Positions 45,101-56,260 of a stretch of DNA of 64,000 nucleotides are shown piece after piece. Location of the stretch: NCBI GenBank assembly GCA_049999725.1, contig JBNGIS010028185.1, forward strand, positions 62,001 through 126,000. Reading direction: 5' to 3'. The notes below the pieces were generated by a model that did no database searches, was not told where the DNA came from, and saw only the letters and a program-made list of their open reading frames with translations. Source of the stretch: Haplomitrium mnioides (Eukaryota; Marchantiophyta; Haplomitriopsida; Calobryales). The position numbers were made by a program, and so were the translations under genes. The stretch's first letter is position 1; every line of letters begins with the position of its first letter.

Positions 45101-46346
45101 CACTTGTCATATTCTTAATAGTCATCCATTTGACATGATTTTGGTTGCTTTGGATTTTCCTTGAAGCATTCTTTCCAACAAGTTATAGATCACACCAAAT
45201 GGTGATCATCCAATAATCCAAATCTGCCCCTCAGGGGCAAAGAGTATTTCTGCCAAAAAACCAGAGATCTTGCATGGGCTAATGTTCTCTCATTTCTCCA
45301 CCATTTCCCACAAAATAAATGTCGATGAATAGAGCTTGCAATTATGCTCAAAACATGACAAAAGTTGCCTGATGTGGTTGAGAATAAAGAGTTTAGCATT
45401 CGTTTGATTCTTGCTGCTCACCCATGTCACTCTTTGGGAGCATCGAGCTATGAAGGACCTCCAATTCATCCCATAAGTTTAGCGTAAAAAATGAGTAGCA
45501 CTATATATTGATTTTGCTTTTAATCCCCTTTAGGATTGTAATTGCAGACACCATATACTCCTTGACCCCTGCCGGACCTAGGTTGGGGCTTGGGGCCAGA
45601 CCTAGGTTGGGGCTTGGGGCCACTTTGAGCACGTTGTCCGTCAACAAAAACATAAGGGTCGATTGTCCTCCAAGCATGGGAAAATGTTTTGCCATTTTTA
45701 ACAAAATAGCTCTAATATTCTTAATAATGTTGTAGAACTTTGTTGTAGAAATTCCAAACAGCAAGACTTCTATTGCAAGAGTTTTTATCACCTTGGATTT
45801 GCTATACCCTCTTTCTGTTCCTTCCTTTTACTTTTCTTCATCCCCTATCTATGTTTCTCTTGCTCCATGCCTTGTTGTTTTTTTTCTCATTTGGTCCTCT
45901 ATGGCCTTGAAAACAATGCCCATGCCCTCTTTCCACACCTCCTCATTTTAAGCTCAACTTCTACTGATTGTTTGCCCTTGACCTTCGAATGAGCTATTTT
46001 GCCATTAAATCCTCTGCTCTATCTTCCCCAAGCTCTAAAAATTCTTAAGCCCATAAAACAACAGCTGACACACATTCCATTGATGCTCTCTCAATTGCCT
46101 TCAAAATCTCGTCATCCCAACTTTATTGGAAAGAGTTAGTTGAGGCAATTTCAACCTTGCAAATTTGAGCCCTTTTGGTTAAGAATTGAGCACACAACAT
46201 CCTTTCCCCTCTCTCTACTATGTAGAGCTCTTCCTTAGGTTCTGACCCAAAGTTTAGATGGCCTGCAGCTACTGAAACCAAAGTCACTGATCCAATGTTG
46301 GTGATCCAATGTCAATGGTCTGATAGCACTGATCTGAGACAATGCC
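42151..46346 (+). other. Unassigned 4.2-kb stretch
   Basis: No retroelement domain, LTR edge or convincing ORF is visible on either strand. The plus strand is C/T-rich in places. The only clear repeat is the short duplication at 45575-45622. It may be old element sequence with no second copy in this window. Confidence 0.4.
45575..45622 (+). repeat. Perfect 24-bp tandem duplication
   Basis: Two identical 24-base units beginning GACCTAGGTTGGGGCTTGGG, at 45575 and 45599. Confidence 0.95.
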
Positions 46347-48044
46347 TGTCATTTGGGTTGGCCCTTAGTTACACTTGAAAAACACCCAAGTGCCCCTTTT
46401 AAGGAGGGATTCGCTCAAAGTGGGGATTCTTTGCCATGAGAGGGGCCAATTTTGTGCCAAATCACTCTACCACTACAACTCTACTTGCTGATTGCTGGTT
46501 GGGCTGAATGCTGCTTTATTGCATGTTCTTTTCTCACCTTGAATGGACATGGTTTTTACAAACCACCTACGTGGTTGCCAAATCACAATTGCTACTATCC
46601 TCAGTACTAATACTTACAGCTTGGTGTTGATGCTTGCAACTAAGCAACACTTCTCCAAAATCTCCTCCAGCGGTTGCAACTCTCCTCTACCTCTAATGAA
46701 TCTCTAGTCCCTTCTACTAGGCTATTGCAAATGCTGGCCTATTCTCTCCCTTTTGATCTCAAGCAGCCTTGCACACTTCCAACCACACACACCCACCCAA
46801 CAGTACATAGATTTTACCTTTGTTGTCTGGAGGGCTTCACTTCTTACTCCCCAGCTAGGGAGGTGGCACTCTCCACCACTGGTCACCCACTCACCCTTCT
46901 CGCCCTGTGTGATGGTCACTCCCCTCCCAAGAAGATGCTGCCTCACAAGCTAGCTTGTAGCAATCAGGGAACCGACGTGATATTCAGCTGATCCACCCCA
47001 CTGGGATGATGCGCTCCACTTGAGCTCATCCTCTGTGGCTAGCAGGGGGGATGTTTTTCTCCAATTGGGTTCAACTGCCAACAATCTTCCATAATGCTGA
47101 AGGACTAGGATTCAGAAGAGCTCACGTTGGTGGTCTGTGGATCTAGAGAGCTAAAGAAGCAATGATGCAGCCAAGTCTCCCTATTACATGGGCAAGTCCA
47201 CCTCCAAAGGAGCCTCTTGCTCCTGTTGAGTACACCTTTGCCAATCCAGGTCCCCTCTCCATTGCAATCCCATGTTTGCTCCTTAATACTCACCTCAACT
47301 CCTTGGTTTGCTTCCTTCCTTGCCTCCCTCAAATGGTGATCCCATCCCTCAGAATGAGGCTTCCCTTTGCCTATACCTCTCAGCTTTGAGCACAAAAATT
47401 TGAGTGTCACTGGTTAGGTGATCCAAGCACAACCAACTTTGCTCCCAGTTAAGTCCTCTAACTCCAAGCTAGCCTCCTTTGCCAGCTCTAGCAAGGTACT
47501 CAGAGGAATTGACCCTTGTTGTCCAAAAATTCTTGACAAGAAGAATTGAATTCCAGCTCCTCCCTAGCCGCCATTGCATTGTACTCCCCAATTAATTTCC
47601 CTCTACATGCAATTTTCCCTACTGGCCTCTTTTGACGTGGTGCATGGCCCAGTGATTGCGAGGAATCAACCATCTCTGCTTTGCATTGATATTCCCTCTT
47701 ATTCTTCATTATGTCACATGGTCGTATGGCCCCTTCCTGTCCCTCTATATCTCACTAAGTTTCCCCACCCTTCCCTTCATTCTTATCTCCTTGTTTGTTC
47801 TTTTTTTCTCTCAGGCTGGGTGGCGCAGCAGACGTGCAACCATCGGGGTTCTGCTCTTGGAGGCTGCCTTGTCTTTGGTTTTGACTTCTTTCCTTATTCT
47901 TTGTCACAAGGTCGCTTCCTTGTTAGCAGTTGGTCAATTGTAAGGTGGGAATGAGATTTGGAGGCATTCTGAATGATCCCTGCTATGGTTAGAGTGCGGC
48001 TCTTCCCATTTTGTGCTCCCGCTTCCCTTGGCCTTGTTGTAGTG
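46347..48044 (-). repeat. G2 LTR remnant, 3' portion
   Basis: It matches the E8 LTR (48060 to about 49750) and, inverted, the solo LTR (14.9-13.7 kb and 20.4-19.8 kb). The outer edge reads TGTCATTTGG at 46347, equivalent to the E8 edge TGTCGATC. Shared blocks include AAAACACCCAAGTG, the GGTGGAGAGTGCCACCTC region and the TATA area. It is cut at 48044 by the E8 LTR end, as if E8 inserted into an older copy of its own LTR. Confidence 0.72.
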
Positions 48045-51000
48045 TGTCGATCTGATGAGGCATGGGTTAAGCCAAAAACACCCAAGTGTTCCTCTACATC
48101 TGTCAATTTCTCTCAGTTCAGGGATTCTTGGCCATGGGAGGGGCCGATTTAGTGCCAACTCACCTTACCACTCATGTTCCTTGTGCAGAATGCTGGTTGG
48201 CCCAAAGGCTGCTCTATTTTATATTTTCTTTACCCTTAATGGGCAGGTTTACAAGCCACGCTAGTGGCTGCCAATTCACACAAGCTACTACACTATTCTA
48301 TTAATACTCACTTCTCATCACCCTGGTCTGCAAATACATCATATTCCAGGGAATCTCCAACTATCGTCACAGTCTCAACTCCACCTCCAATAATCTCCTC
48401 GTCCCTAACACTGCCCTGCCAGAGGTCCGGGGTTGCTTCCTCTTGTCCGCTTCTTCTCAACCTGCACAATCCCAACCACACTCACACACCCACAATAGAT
48501 AGTGCTTACCTTCGTCGTTCAGAGGGCTTCACTTGTTGCCCCCCAACAAGGGAGGTGGCGCTCTCTGCCACAGTCACCCACTCCCCCTTATCGCCCCTCT
48601 TGATGCACACTCCCTTCTCAAGAAGATGCTCCCTAGCAGTTGGCTTGAAGCGATCAGGGAACCAACTTTCTTTTTTGTCGATGCACCTCCTCCAAATGGT
48701 GTGCTCCTTCTGAGCTAACCCTCTGTGGCAAATAGGGGGGATCCTTTCCTCCAATGGGTTGCAGCTCCCAACTGAATCTCAAAAATGCTGAAAGTTTGAG
48801 ATTGCGATGGACTTACCCTGTTGGCCTATGGGTTCAGACAGCTAAAGAAATGGCGATTGCAGCCAAGTATCTCGGTTGCATGGGCGAGTCCTCCTCAAAA
48901 TGAGCCTTCTTCTTCTTCTTAGTACCCCTTGCCAGTCCAGGTCCCCTCTTCACTGCAGTCCTACGCTTGCTCCTGAACTCTCACCTCAACCATTCCACGA
49001 CTCCTCCTCCCTCGCTTGCTCCGCAATGATGATCTGATCCCCCTTATTGAGCCTCCCCTCTGCCTATACCAGCCTCCTTTGAGTGCCAAATTTCATATGT
49101 CAATGGGTAGGTAATCCATGCGCAGCCAAAATTGGCTCCAACTTAAGTGCTTTGACCCTCTGTCAATCTCTCCTACCACCTCCAACTAGATGCCCAGCCA
49201 AAAATCCTTTGTTACCACGTTAATTGTATGTTATGGAAGTGATATCTATTTCCCCCCATAGTTGCAATCGAGTTGAGCCCCCAATTACTGGGGTTATGTA
49301 CCCAAATTTTCATTCAACGGCTGTGCCTATCATTTGCATGGCATTGTTGTGAGCTGAACCACCCCTCTATCGTGTCGCCACTCTCGTGTCTCCGAGAAAG
49401 CTTCCCTTATCACATGTCTCCTTTTCCCCCTATATTTACTAAGCCTTTGTTTCTCTTTTGATATTATGACTTGGTTATTTTCAAGGCTCGGGGAGAAAGG
49501 CTCGACGATGGTAGAAGCGGCTTGTTGTCTCTGGAGGTGGCTCTGTTTTCTTGCTTGCTTGATATTCCTTCCTTGCTTACGTTTGGGTTTGTTCTTCCTT
49601 TTCTAGGCAATGACTTTGCACGTTTGAAGGCATATGCAAGGATTCTTAAGGGGATTTTGGCTTGTTAATAGTCTTGGTGCTCACGGTGTACAATGCTTCG
49701 CCTTGTCCTTCTTGGAGCTCGGCTTCGTGCTCATGGAAGAGGCTTTTCTGCTAAGTTGGATGACAACTCGATTTAGCACTCGTGGGTCTTAGGGCTCCCC
49801 CCCCCCCTTCATTCCTCACGCAATCTCTCTCTTCCGGTGTGGCTTCTTCCCCTTCATCCTTGGTGCGCGATTGCTGCCCTTAGGAGTCGACCGGTGTTTG
49901 TCCGTGTTGGTGGCGCAGGGGCAAGAGTTCTGGTTCAATCTTTTCAGTTCTCCCCCTACCCCTTGCTTGAGTGCTTTGGTGTCTTGCTTCTTGGATGTGT
50001 TCTTGCCCTTCTATTGGTTGGTGATGGTGTGGCGCCCTGCTTTACAATAGCTCTTCCTCTGTTTTTCTCCTTTCCTCCCTGAGGCACCCTACCTTGAATG
50101 GCAGTGTCCTTTGCTGTTGGGAGTTGGGTGTCGAGGATGAGTTTATTTTATGGCCTCCTGGCGTTGCCCGGCTGTGTTCCCCTCTTGTGAGTTTCCTGGC
50201 TCTTTTGCGCCTTCTGTGATTGGCACCTTGGCCCGACTCCTTCTTGGTTTGCTTCGTTTTTTTCTTTTTTGAACAAGGGGCTTTTCTCTTGAGCTTTTTG
50301 CCATTTCCTCGTTTCAGACTCATGTTTGTTCTTCCTTCTTGCTTTAGTCTGGCTTTCCTTTGGCCAGTGCTCCAGCTTGAGCTAAGGACTGATCGTGCCA
50401 TTTGGCCCCATACACCCAGTTGTGCTCCCTACGCGTGCTTCCTCTTGGTGCTTTGGCAGCCATTTTCACAGGCAGGTTGCCCTTTCCCTTAGATCCTCAG
50501 AGGGTCCTCCTTGATTTCATAGGTTTGTTCCCCCTTCCTCTTTGTTTACTGCTTTCCTTCTTGGAGGCATCTTTGCTGTTGGTGGTGGCCTTCTCTTGAT
50601 TCCTTTGGTCACCCAGCTCTGCATCGTGGCTTCAGGCTGTAGGTGGTCCTCCCTTTGTTCCGGCTTCACTATTTGCACTTGCTGCCCTACCCCTCATAGT
50701 TTTGGGCTGTACTCTCCTTGGCCTGCTGACGCACAAGCTGGCCGGTCAGGCCAGATCCTTCACCCCCTGCCTCTATTCTTACGACCCTCTTCCATTTGGC
50801 TCCTGTGATCTGATCTCTTTTGCTCCGGCGCCTTCTGGTTCGAGTCCTTACGAGTTGTGCCTCATCTAGGTTGAAAGGATCTTGCACTAATTTGGTTTTC
50901 AGGATCTAGCCAGACGAGCCAGGTGCCTCCCCTGCGGGTTCCTTTCAAGCCCACTTTTGACTTCATCGGCTGGTAGGTTTGTTCACTTGCTTCAGAAGAT

Positions 51001-52436
51001 CTCAGGTTTACTTGCTCCCTGCCTTTGCTTTTGTTGCAACATCTATGGTACTTCTGGTTTCCATGGCATGACCTCGGTGGCCTGATGAGCTACACCTTCC
51101 CTTGAAGCTCATTTGGAATTCAGCTCACCTTCCTTCCTGGATGCAATTGAATCAGCTTGGGGTGTTGGGAGTAACCGAATTGGCCCCTCGATTCGTGGAG
51201 TGGTTCATTTCTTCCTCTTGTTGGCATTTCCTGTGTTTTTGGCCTTCTGTGCCTTACCATCTCAGTGTGTGCTTGTGTCGGGGCTTGACACAGAGGTACC
51301 CTTCCACACATTGTGCTCGGCTTCAATCCTCTGCCCTTTGTTGCTTTGTTTTTTCCTTGCTAGAGCTGATGGAGTTGCAGCCGACGGCGACACCTCTGAT
51401 GAGGCCTGCAATCACTTCTGGCTACCCCCTTGTCAATGCATTCTGCACTTTCTTAATAAATGCATTTTTTTCCTCCAAGTCTCTTTCTCCCCCCTTATTT
51501 CGTATTAGAACCACAGGGACATTGTCCCTTAGCAATCTTAGTTAGGAAGAGGTATTTAGGAGGAATTGGAACAAATGAGAAGTGAGAACCCGAGAGCAAG
51601 GAAAAGCGAGGGATGAGAGAAAAAGAATGAGTGCAGGAAAAGAAGGCTTGGGGAGGAAAAACATCAAAACATCAGCAGTTAAGGGAGGGATCTGGCAAAA
51701 TCGAAGGAAACAAGGCCTCCAAGAAATAATGAAAAAAAGGTGGGAGTGGAAGAGGAGAAATTGAAGGGATCCAGAAAAAAGAGAGAAGCAAGGAAAAAAT
51801 ACGAGGGTTTCCAAAGTCGACACACCCCCCTGACGCTTCCTTGTTGCCATCGCTCCTTCTTCGGCGGATGATGGTCTGTACTTGAAACGACAATGGTCTT
51901 TGATTCGAGTTCGTCAACCGTCACTGACGTCGTTGCATGTGCAATCTCGGTCATTTCATTCCATAATTCTAGAGCCATCTAGTTGTGTCATTGCCATCAC
52001 TTGCTCCCCTAGCGTCACTGTTAAGTCATTGGCCCTTTAGCTTAAGTCGGTTTTTCCAAGGAATTTAACAAATTTGTTAAATTTAATTTCATTAGAGCTC
52101 TACATGCCCATTGTTTCTCATCCTTCTTGACTATGCTACTCTAGAAAGACCCCATTTGCGCTCCTCCCGCTCCTGATCACACTCGTCGCATTCCTGCAAA
52201 GGCACCTTTCTGCCGATTGCAACATCCGTTCCTCGTCCAGATCTCTTGTCCCTTCTTGATCTTGTCGATAAGCCTAGTTGTGCCTTGGCATTGCGCATAG
52301 CTCTTCCCCCGTTATACTTTGTTAATCGCAAAAGCATACACTCGCATCGCCAATTCCACTATGCCGAGATCATGTGAGTGCCCTTGCTTAAAAAATTTGA
52401 AAAACTTCGCGCAACGTTGCTCCAAACTGGCCGACA
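48045..52436 (-). repeat. E8 3' LTR, about 4.4 kb
   Basis: The minus strand starts TGTCGGCC at 52436, right after a polypurine tract, and ends GATCGACA at 48045. Similarity to the solo LTR at 10926-20389 runs from end to end: TGCTTTTGCGAT near 52350, TGTAGAGCTCT near 52100, AATAAA and CTCCAAGT near 51460, CTGCTAAGT near 49755, the TATA area near 49435 and AAAACACCCAAGTG near 48075. Numerous T/C-rich ORFs on the plus strand are not conserved in the other copy. Confidence 0.8.
49429..49437 (-). promoter_or_regulatory. E8 LTR TATA box
   Basis: The minus strand reads AAATATAGG in a context shared with the solo LTR copy. Confidence 0.45.
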
Positions 52437-52452
52437 TAACTCCCCTTTCAAG
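52437..52452 (-). promoter_or_regulatory. E8 polypurine tract
   Basis: The minus strand reads CTTGAAAGGGGAGTTA immediately before TGTCGGCC. Confidence 0.8.
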
Positions 52453-52880
52453 AGAGTTGCACCCTCGAGACACTTCCTTTTCTCCTAGTGAGTTCTCGGC
52501 AGCCTGGTTGGCTGGCCTCGAGTCTTGGTCCTCCTCCTCTCTGTCCCCTTTGGTTGTCGGTGGTAGCTCTTGACTTACACATACTTGTGTCCCTTGGTTG
52601 CTGGCCTCGCCGCTCCTTCATCTGAATTGACTACCAAAACAAAAATGAAATGACATAACAATGCAATGCCAAAAAGTAATCCCACCCTACAAAAATTGCT
52701 GAATTTCCTTGTCTCGTTGGTTGGTCAGCCCCCTTGACCTTGCTGCCTTGATGACTTTGGCGGCTCCTCATCCTTGTAATGGTATTTCTTCAGCTTGTCG
52801 TAATGTACCCGATTGCTGATCTCATCCCCCTATAATGTCATTAACTGGGCTGACCCATTGTTGTGCGGTTGCTACAGGAT

Positions 52881-53905
52881 CTAGGGGCCCATCCACAAGG
52901 TGTGTAGTTTTCCTAGGAAATGGAGGAACTTGCTATCATACAACTGGACCAAATCACCTACTTGGAGGTGTTGAGGCTGAAGTTTTCTGTCATGTTGGCC
53001 CTTGCTTTGCTGTTGTCGGTGCCTCATTCTGTCTTCTGCCTCTAATCGTGTCTCCTCCAACTGGTCCAATCGGTCCAACCTCTCTATTCTGCTCTGGTGC
53101 TCCCCCTTCCGTTCCGTGACCAGTACCTGCTTGGTGGGCACCTCAAACTCCAACATGCAGTAGCACATGCTGCCCAAACACTAGGTAACAAGGGTTGTGT
53201 CCAGTGGTGGTCTTGTAGGCCTGGTTGTAGGAATGTACTGCAGTCAGCAATTTTAAATCCCAATCGGTTTTATTGGTTGCCATCAAATGGTTCAAAATCT
53301 TACAAATAATTCCATTAGCCTGCTCAGTGAGCCCGTTCACCTTGGGGTGGTAGTTTGTAGTCTTCCGGTGCTTCACCCAATAGCACCTTGCGAGCTCTTT
53401 GATGATTGTGTTTAGAAACAGTGTACCTTAATCGCTAACCAACTCCAGAGGTGGCCCAAACCGTGTGAAGATCTGTTCGTAGAGGACCCTGGCCATTGTC
53501 GCCACATCATCCTTACGTGTGGCCTGTGCTTCCACCCATCGTGTGGCATAGTCGGTGGAGAGCATGACATACATGTTTCCTCGGCGTGTCATCGGTGAGA
53601 TGGGCCCTATAAAGTTGATCCCCCATTTTTCGAAAGGGGCTAGCACTAGAATAGGTTCCAGGGGGTGATGGGCAGAGGCCGCCGATCGATCTGTTTGCTG
53701 GCAGGGATCGTACCTCCTGATGAAGAAGTGCACATCTCGATATAGTCGGCCACCAATACTTAGCCGCCAAGATCTTTCTCAAGATGGTCTCCATTGCCAA
53801 ATGCCCTCCTTCGGAATCTTCTTGCAAGGCCTCAATTACAATAGTGGCTTGATCTTGCTCTAGACAGCTACACACCTGTCCATCCGGGCAGGATCGGTGC
53901 AACAC
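52881..53905 (-). pseudogene. E8 integrase
   Basis: Zinc domain remnants (EGGHLAMETILRKI, then a Cys-poor second half in a shifted frame) are followed by the core. The first catalytic Asp is Asn (WGINFIGPI where WGIDFIGP is usual). The second is present (LELVSD) and is followed at once by a TAA. The Glu block NGLTEQANG is intact. The C-terminal part has GDLVQLYDSKFLHFLGKLHT. Frames change at least twice between 53905 and 52881. Confidence 0.85.
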
Positions 53906-53953
53906 CCCTTGAATTAGGCAAGTATGGCCGCACCCGTCGCAGGAACACCGCTG

Positions 53954-54277
53954 CTACCTTCGAGGACCAGTCCCTTTGTATCCTTCTTGAGAGGAGGAAC
54001 ATGATGATCTCCCCGTAGTTTGTAGGTCACCTTGCCCGCACATGGAACATTGCTTCATCAAGGAAGGCATCATCCACTGCTTGGCCTCCCCGGCCTTGCC
54101 CTCCTGTGAGAAAAAATCTGTGTTACCATGCTGCTTTCTTGGTCCCACCTTGATCTCGTAGTCAAATTCCTCCAACAACAACATCCATCTGGCTGCCTTG
54201 CTTGTTAGGTCTGGTTTGCTAACCATATACCTGATGACGTCGTGGTCAGTGTGGAAGGTAGCCTTGTAATGCAACAA
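53954..54277 (-). pseudogene. E8 RNase H, C-terminal part
   Basis: It contains FHTDHDVIRYMVSKPDL (the catalytic Asp in TDHD present), then AARWMLLLEEFDYEIKV and HGNTDFFSQE, the usual end of the domain. The N-terminal part (54300-54400) is interrupted by stops. Confidence 0.8.
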
Positions 54278-54408
54278 GTAGTGCCTGAATTTTTTAGGGA
54301 GAAGATGATGCCCAGTACTTCCCTGTCTGTGGCAGAGTAGTTCCTCTCGGCGCCCGTCAGAAATTGGCTAGCGTAGTACACATGGTGGTCCCTCCCTTGC
54401 TCGTCTAG

Positions 54409-55440
54409 CTAGCTTAGGATTGCCCCGATGCAAAACCTTGAGACATCCACCATCACGTGGAACTCCTTGGTCCATTCGGGGGGCAGCAAGATTGGGGCGC
54501 ACGCTAAGAGCCTCTTGAGCTCCTTAAAACTCACCAATCGTTCTTCTGTCCGCTGGACGTCGCTGCCCTTTCTGACCATCTCTATCATGGGCCAAGCAGT
54601 CAAGGCGAATTGGGGAATGAACTGCTGGTAGTACCCTACACAGCCCTCAAACCCTTGTACTTCCTTCAAGCTGGTGAGAAATGACAACGCCGTCCAGGCC
54701 TTTACTTTTTCCTGGTCTACCTTGATGCCCCTGACTGAGACCCGATGACCCAACAACATGCCCTCTCATACTACTAAAAAACACTTGCCTGGATGCAACC
54801 AAAGTCTCGCATCCCTGCACCACTGGAAGGTGAGGCGTAAGTTCTTGGCGCGGTCCTTCACTTTCCCATAAACCACAAAGTCATCGATAAAAATCTCCGA
54901 GAATCGGCACAATTAATTGTGGAAGAGATTCATCATTAGCCTCTAGAATGTGCTTGGGGCGTTGCAGAGCCCAAAGGGCATCCCCTGAAAGGCCAAGACC
55001 CCTCACTTGGTCGTAAAAGATGTCTTCAGCTGGTCTTCTTGCCGAATCCACACTTGGTTGTAGCCGGAGTACCCATCCATGAAGTTGTAGACCTCCCGCA
55101 TAGCTACTAGGTCCAGCACCCCGTCGATGAAAGGTAGGGGATAGTGGTACTTTTTGGTGGCCTAATTCAGCCGTTTGTAGTCCTCGCAGACTTAGATCTT
55201 AGGCTTCTCATCTAGCCTTGGTTTCTTTGGCACAATGACTATTGGGGACACCCAGTCACTGTCGAGCACGAGGTATATGAAGCCCACCTTGCATACCCTA
55301 TCCACTTCCTCTTTGACCATGAGAGACAGCTTGGGGTTGAATCGGTTATGCTTTTGATGTACCGGTGTGCGGTGGCCTCCAGGTCAATACGGTTCTCCCG
55401 GAACACCCTTGGCACCCCTCTCAGATCGGCGTAGTGCTAA
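54409..55440 (-). pseudogene. E8 reverse transcriptase
   Basis: Palm motif A (FMDGYSGYNQV) lies near 55090 and motif C as FIDDF near 54890, both with catalytic Asp intact. The thumb and connection (54759-54409) read LLGHRVSVRGI, GFEGCVGYYQQFIPQF, then MVDVSRFCIGAILS at the RNase H start. The part between is cut by several stops. About 480 bases upstream (55441-55925) hold polyprotein spacer with no recognised motif. Confidence 0.82.
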
Positions 55441-55925
55441 GCGAACACATCTTGGTAGTTGCTTAGTACTCGCTTTATGTCCATCTCTTCCTTGTGACGG
55501 AGGCCCACTCCTAGCTAAAAAACCCTTCCCCCCTCCACTTCCACTGCCTTATATTGCACGGTATTAAGGGCCGCTGATTCTGTTGGCAAGCTCTCTTAGG
55601 GTTCTATTGCTTAGGGCCTTTTAGTGGGGGAGTGATTGCTTAGGGCGGTGACCTGCTAGCCCTCCGCGTCCTGATCCTCTCATGGTGCGACCAAGTGGTA
55701 TACAGGTACCTCTAGGTCAGGTCTGCTCTTCTCTCGGTTGCTCAGTAGGTCCATCTCTGCTAGCTGCTCCAAGCATTGCACCCAGTAGGTGCCTTCTTGA
55801 TTGGTGCTCTCTTCCGTGCTCTAGTCCGTATTGTACTCTTGACTTGCCTCGGTCTTCCCTTGGTGTGGCGGTTGCCTATAGTGTACTATTGTTCTGAGCT
55901 GGCCAAACCTCAGTGTTCTAGTCTC

Positions 55926-56260
55926 CTAGTCATGTGTTACCTTGGCCCCATAGAGCCAAGGCTTGCCAATCAAGGCCGGGTACGGGGAGGTGTTGGCTGG
56001 TCTCATGACAAGATAATTCAGTGCAAAGTCTACCCCCCTTATGCAGGTGGGAACATTTGTTAAGGCTCCCAACGTCTTAACCTTGGAGCCATCTGCCAAC
56101 CGCATTATACATACCGTGGGCTCAAAGGCAATTGCACTATGCGATAAGGATGTCAATTTCTGGAGTTGCTTGATCCTTGCATAACATCATTGCATTGGCG
56201 GTGCTCCCCACTTGCGATAGGCGCCTCCTTCATTTTGGCTTCATCAACAACTCCCGCAAT
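55926..56260 (-). pseudogene. E8 aspartic protease region
   Basis: The second half is clear: MRLADGSKVKTLGALTNV, then FALNYLVMRPA and YPALIGKPWLYGAKVTHD, which matches the ILGRPWL-type block of retrotransposon proteases. The active-site D-x-G is upstream near 56210 and degenerate; only GSTANAM is readable. Confidence 0.72.

Noticed and set aside
49798-49812. Run of C (about 13) as a functional element
   Set aside because: A short homopolymer in decayed LTR sequence, not present in the other copy; may also be a sequencing artefact.
51523-52436. A 0.9-kb LTR ending at TGTCCCTT (51523), with GACAT before it as a target duplication
   Set aside because: Similarity to the solo LTR copy continues past this point without a break, and the CCAAC duplication around the solo LTR fits only the 4.5-kb length.
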